Assembly (NCBI RefSeq): GCF_026627925.1
Contig: NZ_JAPNLE010000009.1
Location: 2,232,001-2,296,000, forward strand
From: Cupriavidus sp. D39
GTDB lineage: Bacteria > Pseudomonadota > Gammaproteobacteria > Burkholderiales > Burkholderiaceae
DNA length: 64,000 nt
Reading direction: 5' to 3'
Position 1 is the first letter of the stretch; every line of letters begins with the position of its first letter. A program made the translations under genes and the position numbers. This document shows, piece by piece, positions 28,722 to 39,793 of this stretch. The notes under the pieces are model-generated. The model had not been told where the DNA came from. It made no database searches and worked only from the letters and a program-made list of their open reading frames with translations.

Positions 28722-29297
28722 ATGACGCTGCAAGCCACGAAACGTTGGAACCGAATGACGCAACTTCCTGCGGCCAGGCAGGCAGGCGTGTCACTGGTAG
28801 TGGTGTTGCTCTTCCTCGTCATATTGACGCTGGTCGGCGTGTCATCCAGTCTGCTAAGCACGTCCGGCGAACGCATGGCCCGCAACTCGCGCGACCAGAA
28901 TATCGCTTTGCAGGCCGCGGAAGCTGCGTTGCGCGATGCCCGGATAGATATCACCACGACGCGTGGCATCGCCGGCGCCACCGGTGCCACCGCGACTTGC
29001 GACTACACGGGGTTCAAAGGGTTCTGCACGCCGGCCACGGCCGGTCAGCCCGTATGGAACCTGTATATCGAGGACGACAACCGGTCCGTCACGCTGGGAG
29101 CGATCACGAAGACTCAAGGCGTGAATCCCGTGGCTGGCGTAGCCAAGCAACCGCACTACCTGATCGAACCAATCCCCGATAGTAGCCCTGGCAGCATGAA
29201 GGCTGGCCCAATCAACTATGTCTACCGCATTTCGGCTATCGGCTATGGCGCCAATGCCAACACCAAGGTCCTGATCCAGGAAATCTTCCGACCATAG
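28722..29297 (+). CDS. pilX: type IV pilus assembly protein PilX (operon 1)
   Basis: A 191-residue minor pilin. The hydrophobic N-terminal helix is QAGVSLVVVLLFLVILTLVG, preceded by a short basic leader; G before V fits prepilin peptidase. SLLSTSGERMARNSRDQN is characteristic of PilX. The start at 28722 has AAGG upstream. It follows pilW by 10 bp and precedes pilY1. Unlike its neighbours it reads through without a frame break. Confidence 0.87.
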   Translation: MTLQATKRWNRMTQLPAARQAGVSLVVVLLFLVILTLVGVSSSLLSTSGERMARNSRDQNIALQAAEAALRDARIDITTTRGIAGATGATATCDYTGFKGFCTPATAGQPVWNLYIEDDNRSVTLGAITKTQGVNPVAGVAKQPHYLIEPIPDSSPGSMKAGPINYVYRISAIGYGANANTKVLIQEIFRP

Positions 29298-29377
29298 CGA
29301 CCCGGCTGGAGCAGCAGCAGGAATCGCCCGGCCGCGCCAGCAAAATGCAAGAGCACGAAACAGAGACAGAGACAGAT

Positions 29378-32300
29378 ATGCCAACTCGTACTCGTTCCAG
29401 CCTGATCTTCCTATGCCAGACCTTCATGGTCACGCTCTCGCTGACACTGGCCGTTCTATCGGCGAGCGCGGCACAGCTCAACCTGGCGAGCGTACCGCTC
29501 TATGCCGGCGGCAATGTGCCTCCGATCGTGATGATCGACCTATCGAAAGACCACGCCCTGTACCAGAAGGCATACAACGACTATTCCGACGTGAATGGCG
29601 ACGGCAAGATCGACACCACCTATGATGATTCGATCGATTACGCTGGCTATTTCGATTCGTTCAAGTGCTACACCTACAGCACTACCCAGCATGCCTTCGT
29701 ACCGGCCTCGACCATTGCGACGGCAACCCCCAAGAATCACTATTGCCCGGCGTCGACCGCCTGGAGCGGCAACTTCCTGAACTGGTCCAGCATGACCCGC
29801 ATGGATGCGGTCAGGAAGATCCTCTACGGCGGCTACCGGTCTACCGACACAAGCACCAGCACCATCCTCGAACGTACGTTCCTGCCGATGGACGCGCACT
29901 CCTGGGCGAAGTACTACAACGGGTCCGACCTGCCGAAGCTCACGCCGTACACGTACGGCACAGGACAGCAGGTAGAACAGACCGCACCAACGTTCTCTTC
30001 CTCCAGCACCTTCAATCTGGCCTCGGGAACGCCCAGCGTAACCATCAGCACCTCGAACCAATTCGAGATTGGCGACCAGATGCTGCTGGTACCCGCTAGC
30101 GCGCCTGCCAACACGCAGATGATCGGTTGGGTGACCAAGGTAGCGAACGGCACTAGTTCCACCAAGCCGTCGACCATCACCGTGAATATCGACAGCCGTT
30201 CAGTTTCCGGGACGAGCAAGAGCTACAGCAGTTGGACAGTATCCAACCTCAGCCGCGTGGGGCTAACGCTGTGCAACACAACTCCCAACGACTCGAGCGC
30301 CGCCAACAGATACTCCCAAAGCAATAATGCCCCACCGGAAATTCGTGCGGCGAGGGGAAACTATGCCTTGTGGGGCGCCAGTGAGCGCTGGCAGTGCAAT
30401 TGGGCGTCGGAACACAGCGCGACCCAGGGCGCCAACCTTTCCAACGGGAACCTTCCCGCACTCTCTGGCCTGAATGCCTCGGCGGAGAATCCGCCGCAAT
30501 CCACCCGCGGGGTCGGCACGGACGGAGAGGCCGCGGGAAAATACTACGCCCGCGTGCAGGTCTGCATAGCCGGCCTGATTGGCAACGACAACTGCCGCGC
30601 CTATAACAGCGCCCAGAAGCCGATCGGTTTGTTGCACACATACAGTGGCATCAGCGGATCAATGCTCTTCGGTCTGATGACCGGCACGTACGACCGGAAT
30701 ATCTCCGGCGGCGTACTAAGACGCAACGCGCAGGATTTCAATACGGAAATCAATTCGACGGATGGCACCTTCAACACATCCGTCAAAGGCATCGTCTGGA
30801 ATATCAATCACCTGCGGATCTCCGGGTACAGCTATAACGACGGCACGTACTTCGATCAGACAGACAGTACCAAATCTGACAACTGCAACTTCCAGCAGAC
30901 CGGCATCGCCCTCTCCGGCGGCAAAAACGCACAGGGACAGCCAGCGCAGCAAGGCAATTGCTCGACATGGGGCAATCCGATGGCGGAAGTGTTTATGGAG
31001 TCGCTGCGATATTTCGGCGGGGCATCCGCCGACGCGACATTTTCCGTGGCGCCGGCTACGCGCGACCAGGCTCTGGGGCTGACGACGGAGACCTGGAAGG
31101 ATCCCCTGACAACCGCCAACTACTGCACGCCGCTAAATACTTTGGTATTCAATGCAAGTGTCTCTTCCTATGACGGCGACCAGCTAAGCGGCTTCAGCAG
31201 TCTTGGCACGACGACGACAGCGCCCAGTTGGACAGACCAGGTCGGCACCGGAGAGAAGGTGGACGGCAATAGCTGGTTCGCAGGCTCCAACGGGACCGTG
31301 ACGGACAACCTGTGCTCCGCCAAGGTCATCGGCAAGCTCAGCCAGGTTCTCGGCCTATGCCCGGAAAGCCCCTCCCAGCAAGGCACCTTCAATATCGCGG
31401 GCGCAGCCTACTACGCTCACACCAACCGCATACGTCCAGCGACCAATGTGGTTAGCATCGCGGCGCCGTCCAACGACACTACGTCCCTTAGGGTAACTTC
31501 CTACGGGGTGCAACTGGCGACCAATACGCCACGCGTCACGGTGAACGTGGGGGGAAGAATGTAACTCTGATGCCGGCCTACAGGCTTGGCAGCGGAGCCA
31601 CATCGAGCACCGGGCAGATCGTAGACTTCAAGATTATTTCGCAGGATTCGTCGAGCGGAAAGTTCTACGTCAACTGGGAAGACTCGATTGCCGGGGGGAC
31701 TACGACCAGGACGTATGGGGCATTCTGAGCTACACCGTCAGTGGAAACACAATCTCGGTATCCACCCAGGTCATTACTGCCAGTTCCGCCAACCCCCAAG
31801 GCTTTGGCTACGTGATTTCCGGCACGGACAAGGACGGTCCCCATTTCCATTCTGGCGCCTACAGCTTTGTCTATAACGATCCGACTTCGGTCTCCATCAC
31901 GCCCACGGGCCTGGCGTATATCAACACCAGTGGCGGCTGCCAGAACTGCCTCCCAAGCAACGTCCAGACCACTGCCAGCTATACCGCCACGGGCAACTCC
32001 GCAGCCCAATTCCTGGATCCCCTGCTCTATGCCGCCAAATGGGGCGCTTTCAAGGATCAAAACGCGTCTGGCACCCCCGACCTGGTCGCCGAATGGGACA
32101 ACTATGACGCGAACGGCAATCCGGGCGCGGACGGCATTCCCGACAATTATTTCTACGTAACCAACCCGGCCAATCTGCAGAATGCGCTCAACAACGCGTT
32201 CCTCAATATCCTGCAGACCTCGTCGGCTGCCTCGGTCGCCACCAATTCGTCTTCGCTGAACACGGGTTCGGTCGTATATCAGGCGCAGTTCAACGGCGCC

Positions 32301-34233
32301 AACTGGTCCGGGCAACTGTTGGCGCTGAGTGTCGATGCGAACGGCAATATCAACACGACTTCGCCGAACTGGGACGCCCGCTCTCAACTTGCCGCCCAGA
32401 GCAAGACCCCCGGCAGCAGGAACATCTTGACGTTCGACGCGACAGCCACAGCCAGGGAGGGATTCCATTCCGGTGGCCTGGAACTGGGGTCGTCGGGGTG
32501 CCCGTGGCCTACCAGACCACGCTGAACCAGGCTGACAGCAAAGGCAGTCAGCGGCTCGACCGGCTGCGCGGCGACCACTCGAACGAAGGCAACACCTTCC
32601 GGGCGCGCCCCTGACGTCGACCACCAACTGGGCCCTTGGCGATATCGTCAACTCCAGCCCGCAGTACGTGGGCCCTCCGAGCGCTGGCTATCCTGACGCC
32701 GACTACGCCACCTTCGTCAGCACCTACAAGAGCCGCAGCCCCATGCTCTATGTGGGTGCGAACGATGGCATGCTGCACGCGATCCGAGCCGACAAAGGTA
32801 CCGAGAGCTTCGCCTACATCCCCTCCCCGTTTTTCTCAAGCACTGCCTCCGGTATTCCGGCCACGCTTCCGGCGCTGACCAACCGCGCCTACGCGCACAA
32901 ATACTACGTCGACGGCACGCCCGTCACTGGGGACGCGAAAGTCAACGGCAACTGGGCCACGGTGCTGGTGAGCAGCCTGGGGGCAGGCGGGGCTGGCATC
33001 TTCGCACTCGACGTGACAAACCCCGACAACATCACGGAGGCTACGGCGAGCCAGGCGGTCTTGTGGGAGTTCACCAATCAGGTCGACGCTGATCTTGGCT
33101 ACACCTTCGGCCAGCCGTCCATCGTCAAGTTGGCAAACGGCAAGTGGGCTGCAATCTTCGGCAATGGATATAACAGCACAGCCGTCAACGCGAACGCGGA
33201 CGGCAGCGCCTACCTCTATGTCGTATTCCTCGACCGCCAGGCCGGCAGCCAGAGCTGGGTCGCGGGCACGGACTACCTGAAGATTCCCACCGGCACGGGT
33301 TCCAAGACCAACCCGAACGGCCTGTCGCAACCCACTGCGGCGGATGTCAATCAGGACGGCATCACTGACTACATTTATGCGGGCGACCTGCTGGGCGACC
33401 TGTGGAAATTCGACGTAAGCAATACCAACCCGACAAAATGGGGCGTGCCGAGCCCGCAAACAGGTACCCAGCCACGGACACCGCTATTCATCGCCACGAA
33501 CAGCAGCAACCAAGCGCAGCCCATTACGTCGCCGGTGGACATCACGCGCAATCCGGCCGGCGGTTTCCTGGTCTTGTTCGGAACTGGCCGCTACCTCGAC
33601 ACCTCGGACCCGAGCGACCAGACTGTCCAGTCGTTTTATGGAATCTGGGACCAGAATCTTGCTGTGGTAACTACCGTTCCACGCTCGGCGTTGGTACAGC
33701 AGAGCATCCTGCAGCAGGTCACCAGCAAAGGGTACATGTATCGGATGGTGAGCCAGAACCCCGTGATCTACGGAAATGGCAGTTCCCAGAAAGGCTGGTA
33801 TATGGACCTTGTCTACCCCGCCAACAATCCGCAAGGAGAACGCGTAGCATATGGCCCGTCGGTGAGAGGAGACCGGATCATCTTCACGACGCTGATCCCG
33901 TCCACCGCGCAATGCCAAAATGGGGGCACCAGCTGGCTGATGGAATTGCAGGCGCTGAGCGGAGGCCATCTGGTCAACATTTCCCCCTTCGATGTCAACG
34001 GCGACCGCAACTTCACCAGCGCGGACTACTTGCCAGATCCCCAGACACAGATATCCGTCCCGGTCGGAGGCCGTGGCTCGACAGTCGGTATCACGCCGGC
34101 GCCTACCGTGACCAAATGCGGGCCCGGCAGGGAATGCAAGATCTCGTCGGGTTCCAGCGCCAATCTCGAAACCATCTCGGAGAGTGCGGCGAATCCGAGC
34201 GGGCGCCTCGCCTGGCGCGAGATCTTGCACTAG
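29378..34233 (+). CDS. pilY1: type IV pilus tip-associated adhesin PilY1 (operon 1), four frame breaks
   Basis: A large secreted pilus-tip protein, about 1,619 residues once four one-base contractions are restored: G runs at 31549-31554, 31693-31698 and 32459-32461, and the C run at 32608-32611. A signal peptide (FMVTLSLTLAVLSASAA) is followed by an N-terminal module with NVPPIVMIDLSKDHALYQ and the Asp/Gly loop NGDGKIDTTYDD. The C-terminal beta-propeller holds the calcium loop DVNQDGITDYIYAGDLLGDL, which corresponds to the site controlling pilus extension in Pseudomonas PilY1. It ends GRLAWREILH. The start at 29378 fits the signal peptide better than 29345. Confidence 0.88.
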
Positions 34234-34263
34234 CCGCGAGCATCTAGCATGAAGGCATCTCAA

Positions 34264-34710
34264 ATGACTATCCAGCCCCGACGTCACAGCGGTTTCACGC
34301 TTATGGAACTGATAGTGGCCATGACAATCACCGCGATTCTCGCGTCGGTCGCCTACCCGCTCTACACCAACTATGTGTTGAAAGCCCGGCGCACCGAGGG
34401 GAAATCCGCGTTGATGCGGGTACAGGGGGCCCTGGAGCGGTATTACACTGTCAACAACGGATACACCACCGACCCAGCGGCCCTCCAGCTGCCCACATGC
34501 ACAGGTAGCCCGACCTCCACCTTTTCGGCGGATTCCTGTTCAACCAGCGCCTACACCATCACGATCAGTCCCGGTACCGGCGGCATCGCCACGTCTTATG
34601 CCATCACGGCGACGCCGGTAAAAGCGGACGCCACTTGCGGCAACCTGAAGTTGGATCAGACCAATGTAAAGAGCTATTCGGGTACTGGCACGACCAACGA
34701 CTGCTGGTAG
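34264..34710 (+). CDS. pilE: type IV pilin PilE-like minor pilin (operon 1)
   Basis: A 148-residue pilin with cleavage site HSG|FTLMELIVAMTITAILASV and the next segment YPLYTNYVLKARRTEGK, typical of PilE-type minor pilins. A C-terminal cysteine pair (ATCGNL and NDCW) probably forms the D-loop disulfide. The start at 34264 has AAGG 8 nt before it; 34249 is an in-frame alternative. It closes the first minor-pilin operon. Confidence 0.85.
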   Translation: MTIQPRRHSGFTLMELIVAMTITAILASVAYPLYTNYVLKARRTEGKSALMRVQGALERYYTVNNGYTTDPAALQLPTCTGSPTSTFSADSCSTSAYTITISPGTGGIATSYAITATPVKADATCGNLKLDQTNVKSYSGTGTTNDCW

Positions 34711-35043
34711 AACGTCCTGGCGGCACAGGCAGGTTATCGCGCCAGTTAACTATCAACCGCGCTGGCGATCGCCCCTGGAGTTCAGGTCTTCGCGATTCGT
34801 GCCTGCTTGGCCGGCAACCCCGCCATCGGAAATCGCTCCTCGCGAGCGCAGACGCTATTCCGGAAATATCGTACTGAATTGCCCTCCCAGCGCAGGGCTC
34901 CCGCCAGGTACAGGCGCGCCCACACTCAGCCTACGTCTGCCACCTCACCTTTAGCAATTCGCCCACGCATTCTCTACAGTCTGGAACATTTCCAGGCCGC
35001 CGTTCTGGCTATCCTCGGGCACCACGTCTCCCATGCGAGGGCC
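34711..35043 (+). other. 333-bp gap between the two minor-pilin operons
   Basis: No convincing gene. It separates the two parallel pilin operons and probably carries the second operon's promoter. The region is slightly AT-richer than its flanks. I see no clear terminator after pilE and no obvious sigma-54 or sigma-70 consensus. Confidence 0.4.
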
Positions 35044-35469
35044 ATGTCAATATCAGCAAGAACGCCTCTCCATCCCACGCCCGAGAGAGGACGACACGGC
35101 TACGTCCTGACCGAGTCCCTGACCGCCCTCGCGGTCCTCGGCATCGGCCTGCTGCCCCTCGCCACGCTCGCTCCGGTTGCACTAGGTGCCTTGCGCCAAT
35201 ATGAAGCCGTCGGACAGGCCACGCGTGCCGCAGGCGAACTGGCGGAGATGGGGGATCCCAGCCTGGCCTTGTTACCGCTGCATGCCGGCAGCATCAGTCG
35301 GCATCAACTGCAGTTGTGCCGGTCCATCGCTTCCGCCGGCAGCGAACAAACCCTGCCCGGGTGCGCGCCGGGATCAAGGCTCGCCGTCGTCGGCTCGCTG
35401 CCGCAGCCCCCAAGTCATGTGGGGGCACGGGCGGACAGGCTTCGCTTCGCGCGGTCGCGCTGTGGATAG
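35044..35469 (+). CDS. PilV-like minor pilin (operon 2)
   Basis: A 141-residue prepilin-like protein with RHG|YVLTESLTALAVLGIGLLPL. The Glu at +5 and the long hydrophobic helix are kept, but +1 is Tyr instead of Phe. It occupies the pilV position of a second operon. The globular part is much shorter than in the first PilV and shares little visible sequence with it. The start at 35044 is the only ATG at a suitable distance. Confidence 0.7.
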   Translation: MSISARTPLHPTPERGRHGYVLTESLTALAVLGIGLLPLATLAPVALGALRQYEAVGQATRAAGELAEMGDPSLALLPLHAGSISRHQLQLCRSIASAGSEQTLPGCAPGSRLAVVGSLPQPPSHVGARADRLRFARSRCG

Positions 35470-35473
35470 GGCC

Positions 35474-36447
35474 ATGAACGCGAATGCCACGCGCGGCAAG
35501 CCGGCCAAAGGCGGTTTCGGCTACGGGCACGCCCAAGGCTTCTCGCTCGTCGAGTTGATGCTCGGGCTGGTGCTGGGTCTACTCGTGAGCGCGCTGGCGG
35601 CTTCGGCATTTCATACAGTGCAACTCGCTTACCGCGCCGCCGTTGACCTCGTGCTGCTGGAAGAACGCGGCCAGCGGGCGCTCGCCATCCTCACTCACCT
35701 GATCCGGCATAGCGGCTGGCAGCCGGTCGGTCAGGCCTTGCCGGCCGATGCGCCACCGGCGCTGTCAGGGCGCGACGATTGCGGCCAGCCGGGCGTTGCC
35801 GCGCTGCCTACCTGCGCTCGCGGTGGCGTCAATGGCAGCGATGCGCTGCTGGTGCGCTTCAGCGGCAGCGGGCGCGCACAGGATCCGACGCTGCCGGACC
35901 AGACCATGATCGATTGCAGCGGGTATGCGTTGCCGGCGATGAGCGTTGGTGGCCAGCCGGATGGTGTCGCGCGTGCTTATGCCGGGGCCAACTTGCTCTA
36001 CGTGGCGATCGGCGCGGATGGCGAGCCACAATTGTTGTGCCGCTATGCCAGCCGGCGCGACGGGCGGGTGCAGGAGGAAGCTGGACTACTGGCGCCCTGG
36101 TGCGCGGCGTGGAGACCATGCAGCTGCGATACGGCATCGATACCGATGGCGATGGCAAGGCCGATGCGTTCCTGCGCGCCGAGGAACTGCGCGCCAGGGG
36201 CGACGCGGCCTGGCGCGAGGTACTGGTGGTGCAGGTGGCACTGGTCCTGCGTGGTGAGCGCCCACTGGCGCTGGCAGCAGCGCCGGCCGTGCTCACCTTG
36301 TTCCCACCGGGCGCACATGGCGGCGCCGGCCTCCATGCCGACGACCTCGTCTTCTCGCCGCGTGACCGGCCTGCCTTGATACGCCGGGTCTTCTCGGCAT
36401 CCGTGCGCTTGCGCAATGCCCGGCCCTGCACGGAAACACTATGCTGA
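35474..36447 (+). CDS. PilW-like minor pilin (operon 2), frame break at 36095-36097
   Basis: A prepilin-like protein of about 324 residues with cleavage site AQG|FSLVELMLGLVLGLLVSAL and LEERGQRALAILTHLIRHSG, the PilW pattern. The second frame supplies VETMQLRYGIDTDGDGKADA, also typical of PilW. One added C in the CCC run at 36095-36097 joins them. Its stop overlaps the start of the PilX-like gene (ATGCTGA). Confidence 0.75.
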
Positions 36448-37068
36448 GCGCCGCGGCTGCGCCTTGCCTGCTGCGCCGCAAGCGGGCCAAAGGGAGCACC
36501 ACGCTCCTGCTGACGGCCACGATGCTGCTGCTTGTGGCCGCCACAACCCTGGCTGGCCTGCAATTTTGCTCGCCAGCCGGCAAGTGACCACTTACCAGCT
36601 CGAGCAGGAGATCGCCATTCGCGCAGCGGAGGCGGCATTGCTCGACGCGGAAGCGGAGCTGATGGCGGCGCTCAGCAATGGCGCGTCCGGGGTGGATGCC
36701 CGCCTTGCTGCGTGGCCACCGCCGGGCCAATGCGGCACTGGCCCGCAGCGGGGGCTTTGCCGGCCTGCCCCGAACATGCCGCCGCCATGGGTGGGTTGGC
36801 TCGATTCGCGCCGTGCGGATGAGGCCACCGGCATCGCGATGGGCACGTTCAGCGGCGTTACCCTGCCCGCGTTGCCCCCGGAGCGGCTGGCGCGGGAACC
36901 ATGCCGCGATACGTTGCCGAGTTGCTGCACGAGCGCCCTCCTGGCGAATGGCTGGGATCCGGCTACGCGTCGGGCACGGGATCGCGGCCGCGTTTTCGCA
37001 TAACGGCGCTGGGCATGGGGCGCGACGCGGCGGTACGCCGCTTGCTGCAAAGCGAGTTCCAGCCATGA
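36441..37068 (+). CDS. PilX-like minor pilin (operon 2), two frame breaks
   Basis: The N-terminus has a PilX-like hydrophobic helix (TTLLLTATMLLLVAATTLAG) without a clear prepilin motif. After adding one T to TTTT at 36564-36567 it continues LLASRQVTTYQLEQEIAIRA. A second break between about 36800 and 36900 gives the C-terminus PRFRITALGMGRDAAVRRLL. The total length, 628 nt, fits exactly two missing bases (209 residues). It overlaps both neighbours by a few bases, so the operon is tightly coupled. Confidence 0.65.
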
Positions 37069-38612
37069 CGCGCACCGCCCGGTTCCACTACTCGCTGACT
37101 GCGCTCGCCGCCGGCCTGCTGCTTGCTGGCACGGCACAGGGCGCGGGGAGCACACCACCTCTCCTGGTACCACCTCCCGCGTGGATGCCTGGCTGGCCGG
37201 GCCACGCCGAGTTCGTCGTTCAGCACGGCGCGCGCGCTGCGCTGGTCTGGCTGGGCACGCGCGACGGCCTGCTGCATGCGTTCGACGCCAGGTCCGGCGA
37301 GGAAGTACTCGCTTACCGACCGCGTGCATTGCTCAAACGGGGCGCCGCGCCCTGCCCCTATCCCGAGGCGGCGGATGTCTCGCTCGAATCCGGTCGCTGG
37401 CGCACTGTGCTGCTGTGTGGCCTCCCGGCTCCCGCTACCGGCGCGCACGCAAGCGTCTTCGTCCTCGACATCACCAATGCCGCAGCGCAGCCGCCACTGG
37501 AGGCCCTCTGGGAAGCCAATGCATCCGACGCGCTGCCGCTGGCGCCGTCAGGACCCGTGCGCGCATTGGCGCTATCCACGCTTGAGGGGCCTAGCTGGTA
37601 TGCCATGGTGATGCTCGCCAGCGCACACGGGCGCAAGACCCGGCCTGGCGAGCCGCAACGCGATCCGCCATGGCGGCCCGCCGGCATCGCCATGCTGCCG
37701 CTCGGCAAACCCGCGGGCGCCTTGGCAAGGACCCCACGCGATACTGCGGCTTCACCTGCCCGCCAGCGGTTGCCGGAACGGCGAGCCCAGCCCGGCCCTG
37801 CTGGCCGCGAGCATCCTGCCCGACGCTGCCGGCGTGGCTTTGGCGGCTTATGCGGTGGATGCCGCCGGTGGGCTTTGGCGCTTCGACCTGCGCGGCGCGC
37901 CGCCATGGCACGATGGCGACCGGCGGGTGCGTTGCATTCACCGCGCAGAGAATCCAGTGCCCTTGCCGGCGCCATCCGCCAGCGCAGACGCGATCGTGCC
38001 GCCTGTCCTCATCAGCGGTTCCGGTGGCCATCTGGTGGTGTACGGCCACGGCGAACGCATCACTGCCGTATTCGACAGCACAGCCCTTTCAAGCACAGGT
38101 AATACCGACCGCAGCGCCGCGCTCATCGCGGCCCAACCCCACGGGGGCGGCGTGGTGCTGCGCCGGCAGCCTCACAAGCGGGCTACGCAAGGCGGGGCCG
38201 CATCCACCGCTGGCTGGCACTTGCCTCTTCCCAATCCCGGCGAGCGCCTGGACCGGTTTCTCCCCGCCGACCCGGGATACCTCGGCTTTGTCACCCGGAC
38301 GCCCGACGCGCGCCAGCGCGCGTACCTGATCCACGCGCTGAGCGGCGAATCCACTACCAGTGCGCAGGCGGGCGGCCCCTCGCCCACGTAGCAACCGGAC
38401 TCGGCGCGAGCGCCAGGGCGGCAGTGGTTCTCCAACGCACGGCACTGCCGCCGGAGCGATCCGCGCAACCAGGGACCACCTCGCGCGAGGCCGTTGCGCT
38501 CACGCTCTGGTCACTGGAGGAAGGAAGCGCCGTGCCACTCAACCGCACCATCGCGAGCCGCCGCACCGGCCGCCTGAGCTGGCGCGAGCTGATCCGCGCC
38601 GGCCCGCCATGA
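37065..38612 (+). CDS. short PilY1-like protein, propeller part only (operon 2), about three frame breaks
   Basis: About 516 residues once three bases are restored (two between 37700 and 37745, one in the CCCC run at 38376-38379). A signal peptide (LTALAAGLLLAGTAQG) leads straight into PilY1-type propeller blades (LGTRDGLLHAFDARSGEEVL, then VDAAGGLWRFDLRG). It ends GRLSWRELI, like the full PilY1 ending GRLAWREIL. The roughly 1,000-residue N-terminal module of the first copy is absent. The calcium loop DxNxDGxxD is also not recognisable at the matching place. Confidence 0.68.
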
Positions 38613-38694
38613 GGCCCCGATATTCCCGATCGATCCGCTGCGACAAGCCACGTCCTTCCGTCCGCAATGGCGGACGCGCCCCGGAGACACGTTC

Positions 38695-39145
38695 ATGACA
38701 CCCTGCCCTCGCCCGGGCGGCTTCACCCTGCTCGAGTTGCTGATCACGCTGACTGTCTCCGCGATCCTCATGGCGATGGTGATGCCTGCCTGGCACCAGC
38801 ACATGGCACGCGGCTGGCGCGCCGAGGCGCGCAGCGCACTGATCGGCGTGATGCTGGACCTGGAGCGCCACGCGCTCGCCACCATGAGCTTCGCCGCCCA
38901 GCCGGGCGGCGCCACGGTGGGCCGGCAAGTGGCCGCAGCCGGTGCCCGCCCAAGCGGCGCGCCCGCGTCATTGGATCAACGCCAGCGCCTGCCCGGGCAG
39001 CGGGCTGGCGCATTGCGTGGAGCTGCGTGCCGTGCCGCTGACGCCGGATGCGTCATGCGGCACGCTGATACTGCGCAGTACCGGCGAGTGGCTCGCGCAG
39101 CCCGCCTTTGCCGCGGAGCCGGTGCCGCTGCCCCAGGCGTGCTGA
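38695..39145 (+). CDS. PilE-like minor pilin (operon 2), frame break near 38950
   Basis: A pilin-like protein with cleavage site PGG|FTLLELLITLTVSAILMAM. The N-terminal helix is followed by MARGWRAEARSALIGVMLDL, in the PilE manner. The C-terminal half (HWINASACPGSGLAHCVELR, then DASCGTLILRSTGEWLAQPA) lies in another frame. Length fits two missing bases (about 150 residues). A Cys pair in the C-terminal part resembles the disulfide of PilE. It follows the short PilY1 gene. Confidence 0.7.
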
Positions 39146-39152
39146 GGCGGCC

Positions 39153-39725
39153 ATGCGTCGGATCTGGCACCCGCACTGGCGCCGGCATTCGCGTCGCGGC
39201 GCAACGCTTGCCGAGCTGCTGACCTGCGTGGCCGTGCTGGCCATCCTGGCAGCGCTGGCTTTCCCGTCCTGGCAGCGCTTGCAAGCGCGCCAGCAGGTGA
39301 TGCTGGCGGCAGACCGCCTGGCCGGCTCGCTGGCGGTGGCACGCTCCGCCGCCGTGGCCCGGCGATCCGACGTGATACTGACGCCCTTGCCGGGTGCCTC
39401 GTCGCTGGATCATGGCTGGCGGCTGGCACTGGCGCCAGGGGGCGAGCCTGGCCAGGACAATGCCGGCTTGCTTGCGGTCGTCGAACTGCGCAACGCCTGC
39501 CTGCGCATTGCCCTGCGCTCCACCACGCAAGGCAGCAATACGCTGCGCATGACAGCTGTGGGATACTCTCGCTCAGAGCAAGGCGGGTTCCTCGCTGCCA
39601 CCTTCACCGTTTCCTGCCAGGGCGAACAGCGGCAGCTAAGGCTCGGTGCTCACGGCCGCGTCCGTCTGTGCACGCCGGGGCAGGATGCCGATTGCGGCGA
39701 CCTTGCACAGTCCGCGCCGCCCTGA
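39153..39725 (+). CDS. FimT/GspH-like minor pseudopilin (operon 2)
   Basis: A 190-residue prepilin-like protein with RRG|ATLAELLTCVAVLAILAAL and the GspH/FimT region DRLAGSLAVARSAAVARRSD. It ends the second operon, whereas in operon 1 the fimT gene comes first. Position +1 is Ala, less usual than Phe, but the Glu at +5 is present. The start at 39153 lies 8 bp after the PilE-like stop. Confidence 0.78.
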   Translation: MRRIWHPHWRRHSRRGATLAELLTCVAVLAILAALAFPSWQRLQARQQVMLAADRLAGSLAVARSAAVARRSDVILTPLPGASSLDHGWRLALAPGGEPGQDNAGLLAVVELRNACLRIALRSTTQGSNTLRMTAVGYSRSEQGGFLAATFTVSCQGEQRQLRLGAHGRVRLCTPGQDADCGDLAQSAPP

Positions 39726-39793
39726 CACCAGAAGACTGAAACCGTATCCAACGCATCAACTCACCGCCCGCGCGGCAGGAAGCACCAGGCCTC

